Of a stretch of 64,000 nt of DNA, positions 55,802 to 64,000 are shown in pieces. Location: contig NZ_JAXIVS010000020.1 in assembly GCF_034259325.1 (NCBI RefSeq), forward strand, positions 1-64,000. The letters run 5' to 3'. A program made the translations under genes and the position numbers. The notes beneath the pieces were generated by a model, which saw only the letters and a program-made list of their open reading frames with translations, was not told the DNA's origin and made no database searches. Source of the DNA: Hyalangium ruber. Lineage in GTDB: Bacteria; Myxococcota; Myxococcia; Myxococcales; Myxococcaceae. How positions within the stretch are numbered: position 1 is the first letter of the stretch; every line of letters starts with the position of its first letter.

Positions 55802-56761
55802 ATGCGCCATTGGTGGTGGTTGTGTCTCCTGCCTGCCCTGTGTTGGGCCGAGCCGCTGAAGCTGGCCATCCCCGGCATCACCGTCGTGGACATGGATCCG
55901 CAGCGGGCCACGTTCCTGTCCGAGCACCTCGCGCAGCAGCTCGCCGATGAGGGCGCCGAGGTGATCAGCTCCCAGGACCTGGGCGTCATGCTCGGCCTCG
56001 AGCGCCAGCGGCAGCTCTTGGGGTGTACGGGGCGCAAATGCACCAGCGCGCTCTCCGATGCGATCGACGTGGACGCCCTGGTGATGGGCGACGTGGCGAG
56101 CCTTCCCAACAATCGCTTCCAGCTCAACCTGCGCATGCTCGACAGCGTCAAGGGCGCTCGCGTGCGGACCTACAACCGGCGCGTGGTCGGCTTCGAGGCC
56201 GTGCTGGATGAGATGGAGAAGGCGGCCAAGCAGCTGGTTACCGCGGGTAACAAGAAGTTCGGGCGTACCTCGGTGCCCGTGGTGAAGCCGCCTCCGCCTC
56301 CTCCGGTGGTGGAGCAGCCGCCTCCGCCTCCTGTCGTCGTGGAGCAGCCGCCTCCGCCTCCTCCCGAGCCCGTGGTCAAGCCCGAGCCCGTGGCTCCGCC
56401 TCCGCCTCCCGCGCCCGTACTGCCTCCGAAGATCAAGGAGGGCGCGGCGCGACGCTGGGCCTGGGTGCCCGCCACGGTGGGCGGCGTGGCGATGGGCGCG
56501 GGGCTCGTGTTGTGGAACGACTCCGAAGCGAGATACCAGCAACTGCGTGACGGCACGGACCGCCCGTACGCGGTGTCCCTGGAGATCGCCGATGGGGGCA
56601 GGAGCCGGCAGAACCTGGCTCGCGTGAGCATGGGGGTGGGTGGGGCGTTGATCCTGACCGGCGCCGCCATGGCCTTGTTCGGTGCTCCGCCTTCGGTGGA
56701 GCCCCAGGTGGCGGTGGGACGGGAACACGTCTCCGTGGGAATCGCGGGAGTGCTGCCATGA
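55802..56761 (+). CDS. Periplasmic protein with Pro-rich spacer
   Basis: 319 residues. Signal MRHWWWLCLLPALCWA. Residues 18-150 form an alpha/beta part (LKLAIPGITVVDMDPQRATF, LSEHLAQQLADEGAEVISSQ) like the TolB-type or CsgG-type N-terminal fold. Then a Pro-rich spacer (PPPPPPVVEQP repeated) of about 60 residues and two hydrophobic helices (VGGVAMGAGLVLW, VGGALILTGAAMALF). It overlaps the next gene by ATGA, so the two lipoprotein/periplasmic proteins are made together. Confidence 0.78.
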   Translation: MRHWWWLCLLPALCWAEPLKLAIPGITVVDMDPQRATFLSEHLAQQLADEGAEVISSQDLGVMLGLERQRQLLGCTGRKCTSALSDAIDVDALVMGDVASLPNNRFQLNLRMLDSVKGARVRTYNRRVVGFEAVLDEMEKAAKQLVTAGNKKFGRTSVPVVKPPPPPPVVEQPPPPPVVVEQPPPPPPEPVVKPEPVAPPPPPAPVLPPKIKEGAARRWAWVPATVGGVAMGAGLVLWNDSEARYQQLRDGTDRPYAVSLEIADGGRSRQNLARVSMGVGGALILTGAAMALFGAPPSVEPQVAVGREHVSVGIAGVLP

Positions 56762-58563
56762 GGAGTACACGGGGGCTGAGGCACGGCCGGTGGTTGGGCG
56801 GAGTGCTTCTGCTCCTGGCGCTCGCGGGCTGCCGGAACTTCGATGTGGAGCCTCCCGCCGCGTGCGTGGAGGATGGATCCTGCGTCGACGGCACGGATGG
56901 GGGTGGGAACGATGGTGGCGATGGTGGCTCGGATGGGGGTGGGAACGACGGCGGCGATGGTGGCTCGGATGGCGGCACCACTCTCCCGGACGGTGGCACT
57001 ACCCTCCCGGACGGTGGCACTACTCTCCCGGACGGTGGCACTACCCTCCCGGACGGCGGCACCACTCCCTCGGATGGCGGCACTACCCTTCCCGATGGCG
57101 GCACCACCCTTCCAGACGGCGGCACCACTCTCCCGGACGGTGGCACTACCCTCCCGGACGGCGGCACCACTCTCCCGGATGGCGGCACCACTCTCCCGGA
57201 TGGCGGCACTACCCTCCCGGATGGCGGCACCACCCTTCCGGACGGAGGCACCACCCTTCCGGACGGAGGCACCACCCTCCCGGATGGCGGCACTACGCCC
57301 TCCGATGGCGGCTCCACTCTCCCGGATGGTGGCACCACTCTCCCGGACGCGGGCACGCCCCCCGACGATGATGGCGGCACCAAGCTCCCGGACGGTGGCA
57401 CTTCTCGCGACGGTGGCGCTTCCGGCCCCGATGGTGGCGACTCCGACCCCGACGCGGGCTTCGACGGGGGCTTGCCGAGCCAAGACGCGGGCCTCGACGC
57501 AGGCGTCGACGACGCCGGCATCCCCGGCCCCGTCCCCATCGACGGCGGTATCACTTATGACGGCGGCATCATCGTCGACGAGCTGCCCATCGGTGGGTGC
57601 ATCGAAGACCTGTGTCTGAAAGACAAGTACGTGCTCAGCCCCGCGAGCGACGGTTTCAACGGGCTCTGGATCTTCGATCCGTATGACGTCTACCTCGCCC
57701 ACACCGATGGCGCGCAGGTGGTGCAGTTCAACAACGGCTTCGCCCCTACCCCCGGCCTGAGCACCCCGCCCTTCCGGCTCCACGGCACCACTCCGGACAA
57801 CGTCTGGGCCATCGCTCCCTCGGAGAGCGTGAGTCCCCTCTCGCGCTTCGATGGTCAGCGCTGGATCCCCGTGCCAGTGCCATCCACCGGGCCGTCCATC
57901 CGTCCTCCCGCGCTCTTCGTGGGACAGCACTCCACCTGGGTCGCCGGCTCTCACGGCGGAGCCCTGCGGTGGGATGGCACCTCGTGGACCTCGGAGCCGC
58001 CCTCGGGCGCCACACGCGGCACCCTCCGCGCGTTCTGGAGCAACACCTCCGAGCCTCTCTTCGGCGTGGGAGGCACCGACACTCCCGTGCCGTTCGGCGC
58101 GTACTGGCAGCGCCAGGCCAACGGCACGTGGACCGGCCCGACCGTCATTCACACCGCTGCCCTGCCTCCACCCGCACTGAGCGCCATCGCGGGCCCGAGC
58201 ACCGAGCACCTCTACGCGGTGGGCGGTCAGGTCGTACTGCGGTGGACCCCCTCGGCCTGGCTCTTCGAGGCCCTGCCCGAGACGCTCCCCTCCGACTGCT
58301 GGCTCTCGGAAGCCCAGGATGTGTGGGTGAATGGGGATGGCAGTGACGTGTGGGTCACCTTCGATACCTCCTGTGTCCTGCGCAAGAAGCAGGGCATCTG
58401 GTCCGCCAGACGCCTGCCCGTCCCCGCCGACTTCCAGGCCCGACAGGTGGAGGGCTTCTCCGACGTGGACGGCCAGACGGTGGACCTGTGGATCACCGGC
58501 TACCAGCCCACGGGCCCCCATGCCGGGGCCGGCGCGTACCACTTCAACCTCTCCTGGCCCTAG
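56758..58563 (+). CDS. Lipoprotein with 18-unit heptad repeat and C-terminal propeller-like domain
   Basis: 601 residues. Lipobox LLALAGC. Residues 40-72 are Gly/Asp-rich, then 18 copies of the heptad TTLPDGG (residues 74-199), followed by Asp/Gly-rich sequence to about 265. The C-terminal 330 residues are a soluble domain with SDGFNGLWIFDPYDVYL, TPDNVWAIAPSESVS and HGGALRWDGTSW, resembling propeller blades. The heptads form a long flexible stalk that may hold the domain off the membrane; Asp-rich units could bind Ca. It is translationally coupled to the upstream gene. Confidence 0.82.
   Translation: MRSTRGLRHGRWLGGVLLLLALAGCRNFDVEPPAACVEDGSCVDGTDGGGNDGGDGGSDGGGNDGGDGGSDGGTTLPDGGTTLPDGGTTLPDGGTTLPDGGTTPSDGGTTLPDGGTTLPDGGTTLPDGGTTLPDGGTTLPDGGTTLPDGGTTLPDGGTTLPDGGTTLPDGGTTLPDGGTTPSDGGSTLPDGGTTLPDAGTPPDDDGGTKLPDGGTSRDGGASGPDGGDSDPDAGFDGGLPSQDAGLDAGVDDAGIPGPVPIDGGITYDGGIIVDELPIGGCIEDLCLKDKYVLSPASDGFNGLWIFDPYDVYLAHTDGAQVVQFNNGFAPTPGLSTPPFRLHGTTPDNVWAIAPSESVSPLSRFDGQRWIPVPVPSTGPSIRPPALFVGQHSTWVAGSHGGALRWDGTSWTSEPPSGATRGTLRAFWSNTSEPLFGVGGTDTPVPFGAYWQRQANGTWTGPTVIHTAALPPPALSAIAGPSTEHLYAVGGQVVLRWTPSAWLFEALPETLPSDCWLSEAQDVWVNGDGSDVWVTFDTSCVLRKKQGIWSARRLPVPADFQARQVEGFSDVDGQTVDLWITGYQPTGPHAGAGAYHFNLSWP
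56977..57354 (+). repeat. 18 tandem 21-base units encoding TTLPDGG
   Basis: Exactly 18 in-frame units fill 378 bases. Most encode TTLPDGG; units 5 and 16 encode TTPSDGG, 17 STLPDGG and 18 TTLPDAG. Synonymous differences are spread over several units, so the array grew by slippage or unequal crossing-over and then diverged a little. Copy number is likely to differ between strains. Confidence 0.95.
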
Positions 58564-58580
58564 CCCGAAGGACGCCTCCG

Positions 58581-60212
58581 ATGCTCCCTGGACGGATGAT
58601 GGACTTCCCCCTCACCCTCACCCATTTCCTGGAGCGCGCCCGCACGTTCTTCGGGCGCACCGAGCTCACCAGCCGCCGGCCAGACAAATCGCTCCATCGC
58701 TCCACGTACGCGGACCTCCACCGCCGCGCATGTCAGCTCGCCCATGCCCTGCGGCGACTCGGGGTGAAGCCAGGGGACCGCGTCGCCTCGCTCTGCTGGA
58801 ACCACCACCAGCACCTGGAGCTCTACTTCGCCGTGCCCTCCATGGGCGCGGTGCTCCACACCCTCAACCTGCGTCTGCACCCGAACGATCTCGGCTACAT
58901 CGCCCGCCACGCCGAGGATCGCGTGCTCGTCGTGGATCGCTCCCTGTTGCCGCTGTTCGAGAAGTTCGCCGGCTCGGTCAGCTCCCTCCAGCACGTCATC
59001 GTCGTGCCGGATGACGGCCCCGCTCCCTGCGGACGGCTGGACTACGAACAGCTCCTCGCCGCCGAACCGGACAGCTACGACTTCCCCTCGCTCGATGAGC
59101 GCACGGCGGCGATGCTCTGCTACACCTCCGGCACCACCGGCAACCCCAAGGGCGTGCTCTACAGCCACCGCTCCATCGTGCTGCACACCCTGGCCTCGTG
59201 CATGGTGGATGTGCTCGGCATCCGCGAGGCGGACGTGGTGCTGCCCGTGGTGCCCATGTTCCACGCCGCCGCCTGGGGCCTGCCCTTCGACGCCGTGGCT
59301 ACTGGCGCGAAGATCGTCCTGCCCGGTCCGCACCTGGATCCCGCCTCGCTGCTGGAGCTGATGGCCCACGAGCGCGTCACCGTGGCCGGGGGCGTACCCA
59401 CCATCTGGCTCGGCATCCTCGCGATGCTGGATCAGGAGCCCAAGCGGTGGGACCTGAGCGCCATGCGCAGCATGCTCATCGGCGGCTCGGCGGCGCCGGC
59501 CTCGCTCATCGACGGCTTCCTGCGGCGGCACGGGCTGGAGGTGACACACGCGTGGGGAATGACGGAGATGAACCCCATCGGGACCATCGCCCGGCTCAAG
59601 GGGCACCACGCCGGAGTGAACGACACGGCGCGGCTCGCGGTGCGCGCCAGCCAGGGCTTCCCGCTGCCCTTCGTCGAGGAGCGCCACGTGAGCGACACGG
59701 GCCAGGTGCTGCCCTGGGACGCGCAGACGATGGGCGAGCTCGAGGTGCGCGGGCCGTGGGTCGCCTCGTCGTACTACGGCGACGAGGGCAAGGATCGCTT
59801 CACTCCAGACGGCTGGTTCAAGACAGGCGATGTCGTCACCATCGACGCGGACGGCTACGTGCGCATCACCGACCGCTCCAAGGACGTCATCAAGTCCGGC
59901 GGTGAGTGGATCAGCTCGGTGGCGCTGGAGAACGCGCTGATGGCACACCCGGCGGTGCTGGAGGCGGCCGTGTTCGCGGGGCGCCACCCCAAGTGGGACG
60001 AGCGGCCGCTGGCGGCCGTGGTGCTCAAGCCGGGGCAGAGCGCGACGAAGGAAGAGCTGACCACGCATCTGGAGAAGAACTTCGTGCAGTGGTGGCTGCC
60101 GGATGCCTACCTCTTCATCCCGCAGATTCCCCGCACGTCCACTGGCAAGTTCCTCAAGACGAAGCTCCGAGAGGACTTCGGTGACCACCTGATGAAGCAG
60201 GCTCAGGAGTAG
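58581..60212 (+). CDS. Long-chain fatty acid-CoA ligase (AMP-forming)
   Basis: 543 residues; GAAGGA eight bases before ATG. It activates fatty acids to acyl-CoA via acyl-AMP. TAAMLCYTSGTTGNPKGVLY is the P-loop (A3), VTHAWGMTEMNPIGTI the A5 motif, GWFKTGDVVTIDADGYVRIT the A7 motif and DRSKDVIKSGGEWISSVALE the A8 hinge; TSTGKFLKTKL holds the catalytic Lys (A10). All core motifs are intact. It is close to medium/long-chain ligases of the AlkK type. It starts 17 bases after the heptad lipoprotein gene. Confidence 0.93.
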   Translation: MLPGRMMDFPLTLTHFLERARTFFGRTELTSRRPDKSLHRSTYADLHRRACQLAHALRRLGVKPGDRVASLCWNHHQHLELYFAVPSMGAVLHTLNLRLHPNDLGYIARHAEDRVLVVDRSLLPLFEKFAGSVSSLQHVIVVPDDGPAPCGRLDYEQLLAAEPDSYDFPSLDERTAAMLCYTSGTTGNPKGVLYSHRSIVLHTLASCMVDVLGIREADVVLPVVPMFHAAAWGLPFDAVATGAKIVLPGPHLDPASLLELMAHERVTVAGGVPTIWLGILAMLDQEPKRWDLSAMRSMLIGGSAAPASLIDGFLRRHGLEVTHAWGMTEMNPIGTIARLKGHHAGVNDTARLAVRASQGFPLPFVEERHVSDTGQVLPWDAQTMGELEVRGPWVASSYYGDEGKDRFTPDGWFKTGDVVTIDADGYVRITDRSKDVIKSGGEWISSVALENALMAHPAVLEAAVFAGRHPKWDERPLAAVVLKPGQSATKEELTTHLEKNFVQWWLPDAYLFIPQIPRTSTGKFLKTKLREDFGDHLMKQAQE

Positions 60213-60221
60213 ACTCGGCGC

Positions 60222-60599
60222 ATGCTCGCCGTGACCGACAGCGTGGGGCTCGCCCCCGAGTTACTGGCCTCGCTGAAGGCCGAGCTGGAAGGCCTGTCGA
60301 TCCTCCAGGATGTCATCCGGTGGGGCTTCTCCCAGTCCCCACCGAGTGACGTGGCCGACGTCGTCATCCAGGACGAGTTCACGCACGACGTCGTCCTGCC
60401 ATGGCGACACCTCTACCTGGTCTTCGACACCACCTGACTGGGCGGTGTGAACGCGGTCTCCGTGTGGGACCACCCGCCAACCGCCGACGAGATGCTGGAT
60501 GCCCGGCTCGCCTCGGGCTGGACGCCAACGCCGACGTCCACCCGAGAGGGAGACCAGATTCTGGGGCACGCCGCCTGCCGCGTACCCTCGCGTCGCTGA
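60222..60599 (+). pseudogene. Small conserved-looking gene split by an in-frame TGA
   Basis: ATG 60222 begins a frame of 71 codons ending in LYLVFDTT and TGA (60435-60437). The same frame goes on without interruption for 53 more codons (LGGVNAVSVWDHPPTADEML and a DQILGHAACRV end) to a TGA at 60597. The two halves together would make a coherent 125-residue protein, so a nonsense mutation or sequencing error is likely. No SECIS-like hairpin is evident, so selenocysteine is unlikely. Function unknown. Confidence 0.5.
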
Positions 60600-60602
60600 C
60601 GC

Positions 60603-61949
60603 TCAGTTGTTGGGAGCGCCCGCGATGATCCACGAGCGGATGCGGGTGACGTAGCCCGGGTTGTTGTCGAAGTAGGCCGTGTTGTTGCGAGGCATCCGCC
60701 CCCCGCAGTTGTTGGTGGCGCTGAGCTTCCGCACCAACAAGGAGGTGTCCGGGAATCCCGGCCGCACGCGCCGCAGGGTGCCGCAGGAGGTGTTGTTCCC
60801 GGTCACGTTCACCAGGTTTGCGTAGGAGCTTCCCTGGAGCAGGTTCAGGTTGCCGCTGGGGCTGGTGTTGTCGTGGCAGCTGACGCAGGCCTCGTTCCAG
60901 ATGAACTGGATGTGCTCGGAATAGGTGGGGACGGTGACCTGCACGTTCAGCGAGCGCGTCACGGAGGCCACACCATCGGACACCACGACCTGCACCTGCA
61001 CGGTACGGGGGCTGTTCGACGTGACCTCCGCGGAGCGCCAAGTCGCTGAGGCGGTATTCCCGTTGGTGAAGGCGCCCAGGTCCGCGGGGTTCGTCCTCCA
61101 GCTATAGGTCAGCGGATCCCCATCCGGATCGCTGGCGCCGATGGACAGCGCGATGGAGTCCCCGGACAGGACGGTGATGGGCCCGGTGATCGCGGAGTCC
61201 ACCGTGGGGGGGCGGTTGGCGCTCGGATCGTTCGCCACCACCACGTCCACGGAGGAGACGGCGGCCCCTCCCCGCTCGTCGGTGGCCGCCACCTGGAGGG
61301 TGAAGGTCGTCCGGGTCGAGAGCAGGGGCGCCGTCCACGTGGGGTTCGAGGCATTCGCGTTGTTGAACGTGCCTTGGGGCGAAGCCGGCGAGCGCTGGGT
61401 CCAGGTGTAGCTCAGGGCCCTGCCTTCTGGATCGCTCGCCCGCGCCGTCAGGGTCGTCCCCTGTCCCTCATTGACAGTGGCGGGAGCGGCAGTCACCTCC
61501 GTGAAGACCGGGGGCTCGTTGCGCACACCCACCGAGAAGGCGATGGGCGCGGAGGTGGTGGTGTTGCCGGAGGAGTCCAGCGCCGCGACCGTGAGCACGT
61601 AGTCTCCTTCGGGCGTCTGGCTGGCGTTCCAGACACATCCGAAGGTGGCACCGGAGGCCTTGGCCTCGTTGTCCGCGCACGCGAGCACGTTGGAGACATA
61701 GAAGGCCACCTTGGCGACGGTACCGGAGTCATCCTCCGCGACGGCCTCGAGCCGCCGCTGGCCGGTGATGAACTCCCCCGCCGTCACCCCGGCGGTGAGT
61801 TGGACGCGCCCGGGCGCCACCGCATCCCCGGGGCTCGGCTGTGGCTCTGGATCCGAGCCGCAGCCAAGCCAGGCCAGACCCAGAAACAGCGCGCACGACA
61901 ACGCTCGTCCCTTCCACCGGGACAGCGAAGACGACATGGACTCGTTCAT
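60603..61949 (-). CDS. Lipoprotein with Ig/PKD-like domains and C-terminal haem-c motif domain
   Basis: 448 residues; ATG with GAGGGG upstream. Lipobox AWLGC. Three or four beta-sandwich (Ig/PKD-like) domains (LTARASDPEGRALSYTWTQR, LSIGASDPDGDPLTYSWRTN) fill residues 40-340. The last 110 residues hold ACVSCHD (CxxCH), SGNLNLLQGSSYANLVNV, PGFPDTSLLVRKL, GGRMPRNN and IRSWIIAGAPN, matching the planctomycete-type cytochrome c-like domain with a possible Met axial ligand. Probably a surface electron-transfer or binding protein. Confidence 0.82.
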   Translation of the reverse strand: MNESMSSSLSRWKGRALSCALFLGLAWLGCGSDPEPQPSPGDAVAPGRVQLTAGVTAGEFITGQRRLEAVAEDDSGTVAKVAFYVSNVLACADNEAKASGATFGCVWNASQTPEGDYVLTVAALDSSGNTTTSAPIAFSVGVRNEPPVFTEVTAAPATVNEGQGTTLTARASDPEGRALSYTWTQRSPASPQGTFNNANASNPTWTAPLLSTRTTFTLQVAATDERGGAAVSSVDVVVANDPSANRPPTVDSAITGPITVLSGDSIALSIGASDPDGDPLTYSWRTNPADLGAFTNGNTASATWRSAEVTSNSPRTVQVQVVVSDGVASVTRSLNVQVTVPTYSEHIQFIWNEACVSCHDNTSPSGNLNLLQGSSYANLVNVTGNNTSCGTLRRVRPGFPDTSLLVRKLSATNNCGGRMPRNNTAYFDNNPGYVTRIRSWIIAGAPNN

Positions 61950-62100
61950 GATGCGTCCCCTCAGGAGAATGCCGGGGACGCTCTAACACACCCCGCCCGC
62001 ACTCCCGGTAGAGCCCCTCGCCCGCTCTTCGTTGCACCTCCAAGTAATAGACGGAGCCCAAGGTGACCCGGAGGGCCTGGGTGCTGCACAATCCCCCGTG

Positions 62101-62883
62101 ATGAACCTCGAGCAGCTGATGCACGACTTCGTCCAGCGCAGCTCCCTGCTCGCGCTGGGGGCCATTACCGCTGGGGGCTTTGCCCTCATCTACTTCGGCC
62201 TGGGTGGCCTGGGCACCCTGCTCACCCGTCGCGTCTTCCCTCGGCTCGGCATCGGCCGCGTCATCGATGCGCACCCCCTGCGCCCTGGCCAGGTGCGCGA
62301 GGAGATCGGCTGGTCGCTCGTCTCCATCGCCCTCTTCGGCGGCTATGGCGCCCTCACCGTCTGGCTCGACTCCCTCGGCATCACCCGCATCCGCTGGGAG
62401 CTCACCGCCTCCGGCCTGCTCGTGGACCTCGTCGTCCTCACCGCCTGGAACGAAGCCCACTTCTACCTCTGCCACCGGGTGCTCCACACGCGCTGGCTCT
62501 TCCGCCACGTCCACGCCATCCACCACCGCTCCCGCGTGCCCACCCCTTTCTCCACCTACAGCTTCCACCCCGTGGAGGCCACGCTGCTCGGCAGCGTCAT
62601 GGTCCTGCTCCAGCTCTTCTACGACGTCAGCATCTGGGCCGCCCTCACCTACCCCCTGGTGAGCCTCACCATGAACACCTTGGGCCACCTCAACTACTCG
62701 CTCCTGCCCGGCCACTGGTGGACCAAACCGCTGCGCGCCAGCGAGCACCACGGCCTCCACCACCGCAAGGTGAACGGCAACTTCGGCTTCCAGATGCCCG
62801 TGTTGGATCTCGCCCTCGGCACCGAGCTGTCTGACGCGCCGCATCAGGCCCAGGTCCGTCTTGCATCTGACCGGGCTCCGTAG
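62101..62883 (+). CDS. Fatty acid hydroxylase / sterol desaturase family
   Basis: 260 residues from ATG at 62101 (frame open 23 codons earlier). Four or more membrane helices and the three His clusters of the di-iron family: HFYLCHRVLH, HVHAIHHRS and EHHGLHHRKVNGNFG, with NYSLLP between. Such enzymes hydroxylate or desaturate sterols, carotenoids or fatty acids. Myxobacteria make sterols and hydroxy fatty acids, but the substrate is not shown. Confidence 0.9.
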   Translation: MNLEQLMHDFVQRSSLLALGAITAGGFALIYFGLGGLGTLLTRRVFPRLGIGRVIDAHPLRPGQVREEIGWSLVSIALFGGYGALTVWLDSLGITRIRWELTASGLLVDLVVLTAWNEAHFYLCHRVLHTRWLFRHVHAIHHRSRVPTPFSTYSFHPVEATLLGSVMVLLQLFYDVSIWAALTYPLVSLTMNTLGHLNYSLLPGHWWTKPLRASEHHGLHHRKVNGNFGFQMPVLDLALGTELSDAPHQAQVRLASDRAP

Positions 62884-62896
62884 TGGATAAGGGGGC

Positions 62897-64000
62897 ATGA
62901 ACAACACCACCGCCCTCGCCTCCTCCGACTCCATCTGGGAGAAGGAGATCGTCCCCCAGCTCGAGCGCTACATCCGCATCCCCAACAAGTCCCCCGCCTT
63001 CGAGCCGGACTGGGCCAAGCAGGGACACATGGAGCAGGCGGTGAAGCTCATCGCCGACTGGGCCCAGGGCCAGGCCGCCCACATCCCCGGCCTCAAGGTC
63101 GAGGTGGTGCGGCTCCAGAACGAGAAGGGCGAGCCGCGCACCCCCGTCATCTACATGGAGATTCCCGGCGAGGGGAAGGACACCGTCCTCCTCTACGGCC
63201 ACCTGGACAAGCAGCCCGAGATGGTCGGCTGGCGCCAGGGCCTCAACCCCTGGGAGCCCGTGCGCGAGGGCGACAAGCTCTTCGGCCGCGGCGGCGCCGA
63301 TGACGGCTACTCCTCCTTCGCCTCGCTGGCGGCCATCCGTCTGCTCAAGGAGCAGAAGCTGCCCCACTCCCGCTGCGTCGTCCTCATCGAGGCCTGCGAG
63401 GAGAGCGGCTCCTATGACTTGCCCGCCTACATCGAGGCCCTGGCCCCCCGCATCGGCCAGCCCTCCCTCGTGGTGTGCCTGGACTCGGGCTGTGCCAACT
63501 ACGAGCAGCTGTGGATGACCACCAGCCTGCGCGGCCTCGTCTCCGGCAACCTCCGCGTGGACATCCTCACCGAGGGCGTACACTCGGGCGACGCCAGCGG
63601 CCTGGTCCCCTCCTCCTTCCGCATCCTCCGCCAGCTGCTGGACCGCGTGGATGACGTGGCCACCGGCCGCGTACGCGTCGAGGCCCTGCACGTCCAGATT
63701 CCCCAGGCCCGCCTGGAGCAGGCCAAGGCGGTGGCGCAGGTGCTGGGCACGGAGGTGTACGACCGCTTCCCGTGGACCGAGGGCTCGCGGCCGGTGTCGA
63801 GCGATGGCACCGAGCTGATCCTCAACCGCACCTGGCGCCCGGCCCTCTCCATCACCGGCGCCGAGGGCATGCCGGCCCTGGGCAGCGCGGGCAACGTGCT
63901 GCGGCCCTACACCTCGCTGAAGCTCAGCATGCGCATTCCTCCGCGCGTGGACCCCGTCGCCGCCAGCAAGGCGCTCAAGGAGACGCTGGAGAGCAACCCG
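62897..64000 (+). CDS. M20-family dipeptidase (3' end outside window)
   Basis: At least 368 residues; GGGGG before ATG 62897. LLYGHLDKQPEMVGW, FGRGGADDGYSSFASLAAIR, LIEACEESGSYDL and VVCLDSGCANYEQLWMT are the metal and catalytic motifs of M20 dipeptidases of the CNDP/PepV type, with His and Asp ligands and the Glu pair intact. Cytoplasmic, since no signal peptide is seen. It starts 13 bases after the hydroxylase stop. The last strands run off the right edge. Confidence 0.9.
   Translation, partial: MNNTTALASSDSIWEKEIVPQLERYIRIPNKSPAFEPDWAKQGHMEQAVKLIADWAQGQAAHIPGLKVEVVRLQNEKGEPRTPVIYMEIPGEGKDTVLLYGHLDKQPEMVGWRQGLNPWEPVREGDKLFGRGGADDGYSSFASLAAIRLLKEQKLPHSRCVVLIEACEESGSYDLPAYIEALAPRIGQPSLVVCLDSGCANYEQLWMTTSLRGLVSGNLRVDILTEGVHSGDASGLVPSSFRILRQLLDRVDDVATGRVRVEALHVQIPQARLEQAKAVAQVLGTEVYDRFPWTEGSRPVSSDGTELILNRTWRPALSITGAEGMPALGSAGNVLRPYTSLKLSMRIPPRVDPVAASKALKETLESNP

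Noticed and set aside
56977-57354. CRISPR array
   Set aside because: Units are contiguous 21-mers in frame, with no spacers.
56433-57554. Minus-strand frame with PPSGRV repeats
   Set aside because: It is the antisense of the heptad array; no ribosome site and no domain.
60435-60437. Selenocysteine codon
   Set aside because: No SECIS-like hairpin or selenoprotein family likeness is seen.

Overview
The window is high-GC DNA with dense coding on both strands, many secreted lipoproteins, beta-propeller and kelch proteins, and short 4-base stop/start overlaps. A subtilase ends in a MYXO-CTERM tail (GC motif, hydrophobic helix, basic end). Together these point to a myxobacterium (Myxococcota, probably the Cystobacterineae side: Archangium, Cystobacter or Hyalangium-like). 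I saw no rRNA, tRNA, CRISPR array, insertion sequence or prophage core.

Left part (1-9.1 kb, mostly minus strand): a two-gene ATPase pair (a trypsin-like protease fused to an AAA ATPase, then an AAA ATPase with one membrane helix and WD40 repeats, cut by the window edge); a secreted propeller protein; a GyrI-like protein; a Cys-rich lipoprotein with a sigma-54-like promoter; and an unusual lipoprotein with two peptidoglycan hydrolase domains and thirteen binding repeats. Divergent from it (9.26-14.7 kb) are two plus-strand genes without signal peptides: a protein that looks like an aegerolysin fused to a clostridial P47/OrfX-like (TULIP) body, and a 1182-residue partner with a propeller-like front and long amphipathic and hydrophobic helices. 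This is the best candidate for an undescribed system, possibly a toxin pair with an adjacent lysis-type enzyme.

Middle (14.7-39 kb): lipoproteins and kelch proteins; a broken secreted-protein gene (18.95-19.6 kb); a 1399-residue subtilase with both a lipobox and a MYXO-CTERM tail; an SGNH-like hydrolase; a VOC protein that apparently starts at CTG; a secreted propeller protein; a TPR protein of more than 1100 residues; a SnoaL-like protein; a compact exosortase operon (VIT/vWA target with PEP-CTERM tail, exosortase, EpsI-like protein, each joined by an ATGA overlap); an ElaA-like acetyltransferase; and a secreted patatin with a beta-rich C-terminus.

Right part (39-64 kb): a TonB-C protein and a small unknown in one operon; an FGGY sugar kinase; a sphingosine-phosphate-lyase-like PLP enzyme; a GAF-PAS histidine kinase; a GrpB-metallophosphatase fusion; a GNAT protein with phosphoglucomutase; a membrane protein with a 5' leader hairpin; a flavin reductase and pirin pair; a DUF2383-type protein; a secreted M20 amidohydrolase; a Pro-rich periplasmic protein overlapping a lipoprotein with an 18-unit heptad array; an acyl-CoA synthetase; a small gene with an in-frame TGA; a haem-motif lipoprotein; a fatty acid hydroxylase; and a partial M20 peptidase at the right edge. 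Functions are read from motifs only; no database search was possible.
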